64,000 bases of DNA from Prinsepia uniflora (taxonomy: Eukaryota > Streptophyta > Magnoliopsida > Rosales > Rosaceae). The translations under genes were made by a program, and so were the position numbers. Shown one piece after another: positions 44,353-56,219 of the stretch. Numbering within the stretch: position 1 is the first letter of the stretch; each line of letters opens with the position of its first letter. The stretch spans positions 33,023,742-33,087,741 of the forward strand of contig CM064873.1 of NCBI GenBank assembly GCA_032719365.1, read 5' to 3'. Under the pieces are notes generated by a model. The model was not told where the DNA came from and did not search any database. It saw nothing but the letters and a program-made list of their open reading frames with translations.

Positions 44353-46623
44353 TGTCTTTAAACTCAATTTACCGGGCCCGCCCTCGTCATCAATCAACCG
44401 GGTCTTTAAACCCAAAATCAGATCCAACAATCAACCGGGTCTTTAAACCCTAAGATCCGTTTTCCAAAAATCATTTCGAAATCATATCTTTTCATAATAG
44501 GACTTATGTCCGAATTCACATGCAAATTCCAAAACATGCAATTCCCGAAGGTCACTTCACAAATATAATCAAAACATCATAAATACGTAACATGCATAAT
44601 CATATCCAAATACTTCATCAAAACATCATTCATGCATAGGCGAAAACCGTCACCTCGAAATACGTGAAATACGATATTTATCTCGAAAAGCGTGAAATCA
44701 CGTAAAACCGAAATAGCATATTTATCATCATATAATCATGAGTGAAAACACAAGATAATTAAGTAAAATAGTCATGCATGCACAGTTTGGAAATCAAAAG
44801 TCCACTCACGGTTTTAGGACGCGTCAATCGCGCCCCGTGTGCTCCTCAATAGCTTCGGAAATGTCCGGGCTTGTAAAAACGTACGAGGAGGGTTACAATC
44901 ATCCTCAAATAGCTCGTATGATTTTCCCTAATTTTTTCAGATTTTTCGACGAAATAAACCTTAAGGACCTAAACTTCCGAACTCCCGAAATTATCCCGAA
45001 CGACTCCCGATCGACTCGAATCCTAAAGGTAAAATGTTAAAAACATTAAAAGGAAGAAAACCTCAGTTGACCGTGATCGGAGAGAACCTTACACGCGCCG
45101 TCACGCGCCGCCCAAAGTGGCTGCGCGTGTAGGCCACGCGCCTGCTACAGTGACACTGCTACAGTGTCACCATCTTCCCCCGACTACTGTTATTCGGATC
45201 TTCAACCCGCGTGTTCAACCCGTCCAATTAACCATCAATTCCTACTTAATTTCCTTCGTTCTTGATCCTAACATGTTCTATAATCAATCAATTGGAGTTC
45301 TAGATCACTTAACTACTTCGACAAGCCCCAAATCGATGAACTCAGACCCGAACAGTCGAACGGGTCATCACCTAGAACTCACCCAAAAAAGTTCCATTAT
45401 CCAATTAACTTCACAAGTAGCTTAAGGGGACCTAGACGAACCATAACATCCAACCAATTAACCCAATACTAACCTGGAAGTAGCCGTCCTCAAGTTGGAA
45501 AATTCTCAGAACCAGGGAACTCAGTTCTTGGCCAATTCGTGAGTGATGTCCTTCGAAATCGATGTGGTCGGTTTCCTATTGCTCCCAGAAGACTCAATCA
45601 GTGGTTAGTTTTGTCCAGTAAGCCGTATAAATCGAACTTGGATTTTTCCCTCCAACTGGTTTTTCTCTTACCTGGAGCTTGGGTTCCTGAGCAATGCTTA
45701 GCCCAAACTCTTCAACTCTTGCACGACTGTGTTTCTGTCACTCCCAGAAATCTCCCTCAGTGTTTAGATTGGTCCCTCAACCCGTAGAAATCGAATTCTG
45801 AGTTTTCCCCCCAAAAACCCGAAAATGTTTCCTTCACGGTTTCTCTCAATCCCTCTCAGTCTCTCCACAGCAGAACGATTCCAAATGAACTCCCAGACTC
45901 AAAGGCACACCGTTAATCGATCAATGCGGCCAGCAACCCATGGAAGACACTCTGAAGTCTCTGAAAACGGTTTCCCGCAAACACAGAAACCATGGCCATT
46001 CTTTACTCCTCCTGTGCTCTGAACACTGCCCAACCAAGCTCCCACTAACTCAAATCACAAAAACTAATCATCTGATCAATCCACTACTACCTTAAACAAT
46101 TTGCACGCTCAAGACATTCACGGCATGGCCGTGCAGGCGGTGCGCACTCTGTTTTTCACGGTGGTGAATAGTAACCGTCGTGTAAAAAGACCAAAATGCC
46201 CTCTGGACAATAATTATCAAAATGCCCGCCAACTTCCGTGACCCGTAACTCGATCGTCCGATGTCCGTTTCACGCGTGCCGCTTGTCGTTTTCCTCGGGG
46301 CGTCGAGACGAACCTAACGGTCTTCGAGTCATGTGAAAACCAAATGTCAAACAAAAAGTCAACTTTTTCCCCTATAACGTCCAAATTACGATAATGCCCC
46401 TGAGCTTCCGAACGTCATAACTTTCACCCTGTTCGTCCGAATTGGACGTGCCACCTGTCTATGAACTCGTGACGTCCCGAACTACGTCACGGTCATCGCT
46501 CAACATCCGTTCGACCCCCCCAATCAAAAAGTAAACAATTTGACCATACGAGTCACAAGGGTAATACGTCATTTTATTCAATATTTCACAATATTACATT
46601 TTCTGAATTTCCGGGGCATTACA
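44353..46623 (-). repeat. 5' LTR of the chromovirus, truncated at its U5 side
   Basis: It matches 3' LTR positions from about 32034 to 34331 almost base for base, then ends GGGGCATTACA against CCTAA. The first roughly 700 bp of the plus-strand LTR sequence, the primer-binding site and the leader are deleted. It has the GAGTCTTTAAACTC / GGGTCTTTAAACCC modules at 44355-44450 and a TGACGT palindrome at 46468-46491. Confidence 0.92.
46468..46491. promoter_or_regulatory. TGACGT palindrome in LTR U3 (chromovirus 5' LTR)
   Basis: CGTGACGT, CCCGAACT, ACGTCACG: perfect arms. The other LTR of this element has C to T in the first base. Confidence 0.55.
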
Positions 46624-46628
46624 CCTAA

Positions 46629-48093
46629 ACCTTCAACCTCGCGGAACTAACCTCAAACGACGTCCGAACAACCCGAAACCAATTCCAATGGACTCGTCAC
46701 AACACCTAGACCAAAAACCATGTTGACAACTTCCTCAAGAACCACTGCACGCGACCCCACGCACCGTCCAAAGTGGCTGCGCGTGGCCTCACGCGTCAGC
46801 TACAGTGTCACCAGCAACCTCTGGTCGACCCGGTTCGAACCAGTCTCTGTAACTCGAACCGGCGTGGCCAGTTCTCCGCCGTCCCGCCACCAAAACTGCT
46901 CCTCTCTTCATCATCTTCATCGTCCAGACCTAAGCTACCCATTGCCCTACTTCAAACACCTCGACTCAGCCTACAACCCGTCGACTCAAGCTCGAACAAA
47001 ACCCAAACACTTCCCCTGTTTCACGATCCAGCCAACCCGATCACTCCCCGTCACGGTGGCTACCTTAAACCCTTCCTAGAACCTCACTGAGTCCTACCCA
47101 ACTCACCAAAACCGTCGACTCAACCCATACTTTACGACTTTCGATTTGAAAATCGACGGCAAAACAGAGCATAGAGGAAACGTTGAGGAATTACCTGCCA
47201 TCCGGTCGCCGTCGTGAGCTCAGCCATGAGTAAGTATCTCTTCCCGTCCTCCTCCGTCCTCTGGACGCCACCACCAGTCTCGATTGGTCGAAAATGGTAG
47301 CACCGCCACTTAAACCCCTCTCTGTTTTCCGATTTCCTGTGAACTCACCCTTCCTTTCTACTCACTCACGATCACACAACCCACTCCAGTTCACTCCTCC
47401 ACTCTCCCTTAACCTCTGTTCACCCTCACACACTCACAAAACTCACACCCTCACCGTGCTTGATCGATTTCTTCCCAATTCCCAGTCTCTGTTTTCTCTC
47501 TGAGTCGAAGAACACACATACGGGTACACGATCACAACACCCCAAATTATTGGACCCGTGCACCCTAGAAACCTCTAGCCCTCCTCCACATGTCACCATC
47601 CCCTCAGCCTTCTCACAAGTGGCTCCATCTCAGACCTCCATTTGTCCCTCTCTGTTGTACAAATCCCAATGTGAAAAAGACCAAAATACCCTTCTTTTAA
47701 ACCAAAATTACGATTTTACCCTTACCGTTTTAGACCCGTAACTAACACGTCCTAACTCCGATGAATATGTGCCGCCTGTCGTTGAATTCAGGACGACGAG
47801 ATCTACCTAACGGTCCTAGGTCAACGTGTAAAAAAACCCGATCGTCCAAAAAGTCAACTTTTCCCCCTAGTTTAGCCAAATTACGGTTATGCCCTCAACC
47901 TTCCGAACATCATAACTTCCTCCTCGGATGTCGGAATCGGGCTTGCCACCTGTCTACGGATTCGCGACTTCCTAAACTACGTCCTGGTCATCGGTCAATA
48001 CCCAATTGACCGCCCAAACTAAAAGTCAACAATTTGCCCAGACTAGGGGCAAAATCACTGTCTTAGCTCTAATTTCTGGGACGGGTCGTTACA
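46629..48093 (-). mobile_element. Solo LTR S4, right part
   Basis: This continues the S4 sequence interrupted at 31324. It matches S3 from about 15490 onward and ends GGGACGGGTCGTTACA, followed by the ATATA duplication (48094-48098). Confidence 0.9.
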
Positions 48094-48339
48094 ATATATA
48101 CTATATGACACCTCATTATGAATTTTATATTTCACATTTGTAAATATTTTGAAGTCGCGCATAATGGAGCGCATAACGCACAAAAATGCCTCTCACAGTT
48201 TCGAATATGCATGTTTCTAATAAAACTAATGAAAGGCTAATAAATCAATCTGAAATAAAAAAAATATTATTAACACTCAAAATCATAACAATTAACAAGA
48301 AGCGATAAGACTCACGAAATACACTAGAAAAGTACATTC

Positions 48340-49735
48340 GGGTTCTGCTCCCGTCTGACAAGAACCAAAATATATGCATAAATTTTTGTCAAACAAGGGA
48401 TACACCTAAGTTTCTCTGGTTCATGCCTCCACCTCATGAGCCTCGATTTTCGTGCAACATCGCTAGAGGGTCACAAAACCATGAAAACGTATGAGTGGAT
48501 AAAAAGAACCAGTTTAAAAACATAATTTGAAAACGTCTAGCTTTTATCATCCGTTTTCCAAATATGCATGCATACGAAAATCAGTTCACTTCGTTTAAAA
48601 CAAAATACAGTTATAATTCTCGAAATACGTGAAAACACCCGTAAAACACTTAACCATAAATCAACTGTTAATTACAAACCAACTCAACCAGGAAATACTA
48701 ACACGTCCCATACATAATAGTCATTCACGTCAATGCCACATAACCGAACCACATCCAGTATCACATAATCCATAAATGTCACAATCACCCATTCTCGATG
48801 CACAATAACAAACAACAAACCACTGCCCCATAGGTAAGCACACCACAAATTCACATACAACCAACTCATCATCAATACATAAGCACCACATCAATCATCA
48901 TATATCATGTGCACTACCGATAAGCACACCACATACTCGTTCGGGAGCCAAAACCCCAAGCTCGACGTTCAAGTCATTACAACACAGTTTCAGGAACCGG
49001 AACCCTGCTCGACGTATGAGACTACTAAATCAAAATACCAGAACATATCCACATCAAGTATCACAATTTCAGATAGTACCAGTCTTAGAATTCGAAGCTC
49101 CCAGCACGACATCTGAGACTCACATTCAATCAACACAATCACAATAACATTCCACACATCACGAGTATCGAGAAACACATACTCACATCACATCTTAATA
49201 ACACACGTCTAATCCACAATCAGAACCTTGGACCTAAGCCCAAAATATAATCAACATCATTCTCGTAAAATGTGCACAGATAACCTTTTACATGAAAACG
49301 TTTGATAACCAAAACGATCCCGCATCACACACACTTCCATCACAAATATCAAGAAATCATTATTCGACCACACTTTATCCAAACCCATAATTAAAACAGA
49401 ACCCGAGCATATACACAAGAAATCTCGTAAAACGTACCATCAAAATTATTCCGAAAAATGTCCAGAAATTTATTCGACCACACTTTAGCCAAACCCATAA
49501 TTAAAACAGAATCCGAGCATATACTCAAGAAATCTCGTAAAACGTACCATCGAAATTCTTTCGAAAAATGTCCAGAAATCATATGGAAATCACCAAGAAT
49601 CCAATATCACAATATTTTATATCATAAACCATATTCGATCTAAAACCACAGTCGAAACAAAAATCTGAAACCGTAAATTACAAAAATCTCATAAAGCGCA
49701 CAATAAAATAATAATTAAATATAAAAATCAATTTT
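48340..49735 (-). mobile_element. Diverged, truncated LTR fragment
   Basis: The phrase TTCTGCTCCCGTCTGACAAG at 48351, GGGATACACC near 48408, TATGAGTGGAT near 48490 and CATGCATACG near 48566 follow the plus-strand order of the other LTRs, but neither terminus is present. The rest is too diverged to align by eye. No coding sequence is seen. The stretch 48099-48339 before it is unassigned. Confidence 0.55.
49361..49580. repeat. Tandem duplication, two copies of about 110 bp
   Basis: Copies 49361-49470 and 49471-49580 both run from TATTCGACCACACTTTA to CGAAAAATGTCCAGAAAT, with about seven differences. Confidence 0.88.
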
Positions 49736-49854
49736 GTTGTTGGAGATTTACTTAGTGGACTTGTTACTCAATTTATTTTCTATGTATCTTGTTCTGCACA
49801 GACAATTTTTCATATCAATCTTTGAGATCAGTTCTGAAGGAGGCAAAGGAGAGA

Positions 49855-52800
49855 GGCTAATTGATTTATCCAAATGGAGGTGATTTAAGCAAGCAAAAAT
49901 CAACCCTAAAAGGCTAAAAGGGCTTCAAAAGGTTTGACACTGTCTTTCAGTTTATAGGATTATGTGGCTGGATTATAGGAATAACTGGCACCTACTCTAT
50001 TTTTGTAAGCAGATACCCATTTCTAATGTTGGGCAAGCAGAATCTGTACTCGCTCAGGCAATGCTAAAGCATTCAACTGGTACGACAAATACGAATAGCC
50101 AATCAAGGTGTGTAGCAGTTCTTCAGCTTACCAAATCTTTACATTAATTGGAGTTTTTCCATATTGATGAGCTTAAGTATCCTATTTTTTGGTATAGTTT
50201 CTTAAATTATTTGTTTGGCTTCTTTTTCTTTATATGCTTCCAGCCAGTCGCAATATATGTATTATTAATATCAGTGGCATTACTGACAAGTCTAATGGAA
50301 AGGATAATGATTAAACAAATGATAGTGCCCTCAGTATTGTTGATCTTGCTGGGGCTGAAAGAGAAAAAAGAACTGGGAATCAAGTTTCTCTTATGTGACT
50401 TAAATATTTTCATAGCTATTTGTTTAATGATGAAAGTTGTACACTTTGGGGTGTTCACTGCATCCCGGAATATACGCTTTATAATCATTATCACCATTTT
50501 ATGAGATCTATACTATTACTAGTTTGGGATGCTTCACTTAATTAAAGATTCTCTCGAACTAAAGGAAACCCTTAAAATCAATGGTACTACATTTTTCTTT
50601 TGTCCTTAGTCCATTTGTCTTCAGATTGCAACATTATAGTAGCTTTTGAAATTAATAAGGAGCTGCTTGAGTTGATGTTGAGCTTATGTATAAGGATTAA
50701 TTTTTGTGAACTAAATGATGTGTAGTCTTCATTTGGAATGATGTAATGCTTATGGTTTAGTTTTATTCTTTTAATTTGTAGGGAGCCAGATTGCTCGAAA
50801 GTAATTTCATCAATAACACATCAATTGTTATTGGCTTGTGCTTGAGAGTATGTAGCCTTAAGTTGGATTTCTATTCTTTATGGGAACTTGATGCTAGTCA
50901 ATTTACAATTTCTCTTGGGTGGGTTTCTATCTATCTAAGTAATAGTCAATTTCCCTTTCCTTTTAGTCCTTATTAGAGCATTAGAAGAACCCAAAGAAGC
51001 CATTGTAGAAGCACTTTCAGAACTCTTTGGTAATGTTTTCAGTTACTGATTATATAATATCTATTTGCAGTAAATCGGATATCCGGAAACAGGAAGCATT
51101 TGGCCCATCATGCATCTTAGTTTTCCGAGTATGATCCAATGACTAAGAATCAAGCTTTTGTTTAAGGACATTTTTTAAAGACTCAACTAGAGACAAATGA
51201 ATTAGTGCGTAGTTCTCCATTAAGGGTTTTGAATGGATCTTTTTTGTGATTTAGATCAGATATTCCAATTGACGATCAAATATTTCTAGACTTGATCTTC
51301 ATAGGTCTTTCGGTAACTTCACTATAGTTGCTTAGGATGAAATGTTACTAATGTGTTTTTTAATCTTTGTCAGTTAACCAGGTATCTGCGAGATTATCTG
51401 GAATGACAGGACCCGTCCCAAATACCTCGGGATTAACGTGGCACGTGCCTGCTCCCGTCTGACAAGAAGTGTTAGACTAGGGATAATTCCGTCCATAGCC
51501 CAACTGGGACTACCAGAGAGCACCAGGATCGGGAGGAGGAGTGTGATGTCTCGATCTCTGGTACAGCCCGCATCCGCGATCAACCTGAAGGGCATTCAAA
51601 ACATCAAAAGTCGTGAGTGGACAAAACAAACATTTTTAATAAAAACATTTCATAAAACGACCTTTATACCCTTCACTGAAAAGTATGCATGCATTCGAAA
51701 ACCATTTATCAAAACATTCACAAAACCATTAGGGCCTTGGCCCAAAACCATTCTCCGTAAACCTCATAAAACTAGTTTCCTTTTACACTTTAAAACATAT
51801 TTGTAAACCGCTTCTCAACAAAGCAATAACTCAGTAGGGTCTCAGCCCAAATCCATTTCCAAAACATAGAACACAGGGTCTCCGCCCCAAATCACTTTCC
51901 GTGAAATATCGTATACATATACATGTACATATACATATATACAATCCATCATCGGCATCTCAGATGAGATGCCAACTCGGGGCACACAGCCTCTAGGCAA
52001 CACATCCCCGATATCTGTCACGATTTCATCTCTATAAGTATACATACTACTCGGGGTCTCACTCCGAGTCTACTCCCAGGAATTCTCAATCTGGGAGGCT
52101 CTGTGCAACATCCAGGATCTACGACGTCTGGATGGCTGTCTCCGGATCCAGTCCGAGACCATATCATAACTCTCACTCCTGGAATGTGCTCCCTATGGGG
52201 ATACTCATTCAGGGTAGTGGATCGTAACTCTCCAGGTCGATGTCTAGAGGAGACCAATCAAATCATATGGAGGGTATATACAATTTCGAAATACATTTTT
52301 TCTTAACTGGGTCTCATACCCGAATCTCAACAGGATTCCTCGAATCAGATTAAAATCCAATTTCACAGGTCTCAGCCTAAATCCACAATTCAATAGGGTC
52401 TCAAACTCGAATTTTGATTTCACAAACCACAACAGGGACTCAAGCCCGATACCAGGATAACGGGGCCTCGAGCCCGATTTCACAATCAACTGGGCCTTTA
52501 GCCCCAATATCACAACTAACTGGGCCTCGTGAATTCAAATAGACTTCAAGTCTGAGGGTTTCCAAATCAAATGGGTCTCATGCCCAATTTCATATTTCCA
52601 AATCCAAAACTCATTCATTAAACCCTCCTCGAATAACCAGCACGTAAAGGCGCAACATAAAGCCAGAAATCTCGAAATACGTGCAATTATGTTAATACTA
52701 GCTACCACAAGTAAATGCACTCATGGAATCACAAAACGTATATTTAAAACATTTATAACCATTTATGCATAGATCGAATTGATAAAACAAGTCCACTCAC

Positions 52801-55510
52801 AGACCGTCCGAAGCCGCGACTCGATACACACGTCATAAGCCTCCCCGGGCCAATCACCGTCTTTGGGGCTCCCGAACCTATCCAAATCGTAATAGAGGGT
52901 TACTAACTACTTAAATAACCCTTCATTAAAGCCCCATAATTTTTCGGAATTTTTAACTATTTTTAAAGTCGATCCTAAACTTTCGGACGTCTCGAACTAT
53001 ATCGAAACGGTGTCTGATCGATTTGAAATTAGTCCCAAAATGTTCGTTACATCAAATAGATGATTTCATGTGTTGAACACATCCCCAAAAGGGGTCCCAC
53101 GCGCTGCCACGCGCCGCCCAAAGGGCCCTGCGCGTGGGCTTCACGTTCCGGGAACAGTTACCCCTAACCTTGCGCAGACCGGCCGGTCCAGTCCGGCTCT
53201 GCAACTCCTGTCCAGGGCTATTCCTTCTTCATTTTTCGTTCGTTTTCTTCCCTTTCAATTCTAAGCTTCCTATCTAATCCCTAGAAACCTATTGGTATGG
53301 TTAAAACCATGAAAAACCTCCTAGAACCTCCCCGTTCAATTCCTCCTCTCACGGTCCAACTTTCCCCGATCACCCCCTGGGTTGTTCAGCCCCTCTTAGC
53401 CATCCAAAACCTCCTCTAGACACTCCTAACAACCTAATAATCCTTTCCCAATCAACTAAAACCGTCCCTAACATTCAAATCACAAAAATAAGGAAAATGG
53501 GCATAACCGGGTTTCGGGTTTTACCTCTGCACATGGGTCCTCCGCCGTCCACGGCGGCGTTGTCCTTGGCCAGCCACCACCAACACGCCCTCTCTTACTC
53601 AGTCTCACAAGCAAGAAATAGATGAAGATAGGTGAGGGTTGGGGTGGTATATTTGGGCATGAGTTTCGGGTTTTGGTGGAATGAAACAGAGAAGATGATG
53701 TGTATGAATGTGGGAAAAGAGCGAATGGAAGAGTGACAATCCCTGGGGTCTGGGAAAGATATGGGCCCACATAAGAAAAAACAGAAGTCAACTGCCTCGT
53801 AAAACGAGCCATTTCAAATAGTTCCTGAAATCTTCTGTGAACCGTAACTTTCTCGGTGAACGTCTGATTTCGACGTGCCGTCTCTCTACGGACTCGTATC
53901 AACTCGATCTACGCGATGGTCCTCGGCCTTCAGCCATTGGACCTCCCGGTTCAAAAGGCAACTTTTCAACCCGTTCAGAGATAAAATCGTAATTTCGCCC
54001 TGAACATCCGTTAATCCTCAGCTAATGTCCGATTAGCCTCGCTAATCCCCGATTAGCCTCGCTAATCCATCATTGTGTCTTAATTAATCCTTTAAATCAG
54101 GGACGGGTCATTACATGAAAGGCTAGAAGAGAATGGCATTGGTATGCTTTCTTATTTCCAATTGGCTAAATAATTGAGTTTGTTCAAAAACTTTTGACAA
54201 GTTGGAATTTTTCAATTAGGTGCTCATGTTATTTTGGTTTGTGTTTTAGATTATCACATGTGCTTTATTTTTTAAATTCACAGATTTTGACAGTCAAATC
54301 AGAGGAATAAGATTACCGTGACAGATCCTATGTGCTAAGACAAGCCTCACCTTATATGGAAATCAAGTAGAATTTAACTTACACACCTTCCAACCTCAGA
54401 AAAGCTCATTTATTTCAATATTTTCTTGTGTGCTGATTACAGATTTTGTATTATGTATTCAGGTATAATAATGTTCAAGAAAAATCAAATATCTTATACA
54501 ACAAAAGGCATTTCCAAGCTTCGTCTACAAGTGAGCAGCCAAAAAGAATGAAAGTGACTAGTTTCGATGCCAGTGTGGTATATCTTTTTGGTCAAAATAT
54601 ACTTTCACTTCCTTATAGTGTTTGAGATTTTCTTGTGTTCCAATATAGTTGATACCTTTAGATTTATTTCCATTTTTTGAAGAGTAAACTTAAAACTTAT
54701 TTTTATCCCTATGAATTATGACTTTCTTGAAACTTTGGTTGACTGCATTGTTGTAAATATGAAGACAATGCCAGATACCTCTTTATTGAATTTATTTCTT
54801 GAGGGGGTTAGGATTTTCATTTTGACTTGGTTTCTAGTCTCTATAGGACCTATTGGTTTTTGAAAATTGATAATTTGAGCATTGGTTTGATTGTTTCCAA
54901 AATGTTTTGTTCGCATCAATGCTTAAGCTTGAATAATTGAAACCTACTATCGAATGAATTATGGTTCTGATATGAAGTGTCTATATTAATCTTTGATGAT
55001 TTTGGAGACAATCCTAAACCGACTAAGTTTTATTTGGGTACTAACATTGATTTTCTTTTTTCCCCTGGTCATCAATATTCCATACTACTGGATTTGGGGT
55101 TTTATAGAACTATAGATGTCTTAACTAAGTTATCTATCGAAATTTACTCATTGCAATTTTTATGAAGTATTTTGTCCTAAGCATGCATTTTGGGGCTGAT
55201 TTTTAGATTGAAGAAGCAAAAGGAACTGGAGCTGAAAACACACATCCTGAGGAAGGTATTACAAAAAGTAGTGGTAAGTTACATGGATTTCTTATTTCAA
55301 CTGCCTGGATCCATTGTGTAATTTAGTTTATTTAAAATAATATGGCACTTGTATATTGTTACAGTGGCGACCATGAATATAACATGGTTGTTACATGGTG
55401 TAAAAAGCAGACATGTGAGAGCCTTTCTGGCCGTGGACATATTGATGAGAATTTGTGTGACTCAAAATCTGTCAGATTGGAGGATAGTTTTCTGACTGCA
55501 GATGAAGAAG
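49855..55510 (+). pseudogene. Kinesin-6-like motor gene, broken, with LTR insertion in an exon
   Basis: Successive plus-strand exons encode the second half of a kinesin motor domain: about 49855-49931, 50013-50107 (QAESVLAQAMLKHSTGTTN), 50248 to about 50394 (IVDLAGAEREKRTGNQ, the switch II region), 50782-50847 (GARLLESNFINNTS), 50967-51029, 51374-51403 plus 54116-54141 (LTRYLRDYLE), about 54284-54404 (SYVLRQASPYM), 54463-54577 (EQPKRMKVTSF), 55207-55273 and 55365-55510. Most splice joints have GT-AG. Stops occur inside several exons, for example two TAG codons in 50967-51029 and one after SEE near 54308. The P-loop exons are not found upstream, and solo LTR S7 splits an exon. The sequence resembles plant KIN-6, a microtubule motor subfamily. 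It should not give a working motor. Confidence 0.8.
51404..54115 (-). mobile_element. Solo LTR S7 (2712 bp) in a kinesin exon; target duplication TGGAA/TGAAA
   Basis: The plus strand begins TGACAGGACCCGTCCC and ends GGGACGGGTCATTACA. The flanks TGGAA (51399-51403) and TGAAA (54116-54120) differ at one base. It contains GTGAGTGGAC (51613) / GTCCACTCAC (52791) and a weak set of GGG...CCC modules (about 52310-52530), several with decayed arms. Confidence 0.93.
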
Positions 55511-56219
55511 GTCAGAGTTAACGAGTTTACAAGTTTACATTTTCATATCATGTAGTTGTAGCTATTTTTGTGATTGGGTAACTTCTGTTATGCTGTTGGT
55601 TATAGAGATTCAGATTTTATTATTTATCCTAAGTCTTGTCCAAGAATGTACATCAGGTTGAATTGATGCGACTAGATACTCTTTTTGACACGACTCATCC
55701 CAATCCCCCCGAGATTAACGCGGGATGTGCCATGCTCCCGTCTAACCCACGTGTGACACAAAGGCCAGACAAGGGATAACCCAAACCTTAGCCAACTCAG
55801 GGCTTCCAGAGTGTGCCAAGATCAATGCAGGAGTGTGATGTCTCGGTCTCTGGTACATCCCGCATCAGCGATCAACCTGAAGAGCATTAAAAACCATAAA
55901 AGCTGTGAGTGGACGAAAATAAATAACTTAATAAAACTCATTTCATAAAAGATATTTATACCCTTCACTTAAAAACCATGCATGCATATGAAAACCAGTT
56001 AACTCAAATATAATAAAATCGTTTATAAAACCAAAGACATTTCCTTCCTCAAATCATTAGGGCCTTAGCCCGAAACCATAAAACCAATCGTATGGGAACT
56101 CAACCCAAAACCATAAATCCGAATCCTCAAATCTAGTAAATTCGGAAATACTTAAATTTAATAAAACACAGTTATGCCAATCTTTGGCATCCCAGATGCC
56201 TGGAGTCCCAAACGCCTAA

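Larger units (their letters stand above)
31325..46623 (-). mobile_element. Tekay/Del-like chromovirus (Ty3/gypsy), target duplication CCTAA
   Basis: The flanks CCTAA (31320-31324 and 46624-46628) are identical. Minus-strand order is 5' LTR (44353-46623, truncated), gag, protease, RT, RNase H, integrase with chromodomain, purine tract and 3' LTR (31325-34331). The two LTRs are nearly identical where they overlap, for example an 82-codon open frame gives the same peptide from both, so the insertion is young. Two solo LTRs (37408-40445, 40596-43185) sit in pol. Two in-frame stops, at least two frameshifts and a 5' deletion that removes the primer-binding site make it non-autonomous. It lies inside solo LTR S4. 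Confidence 0.93.
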
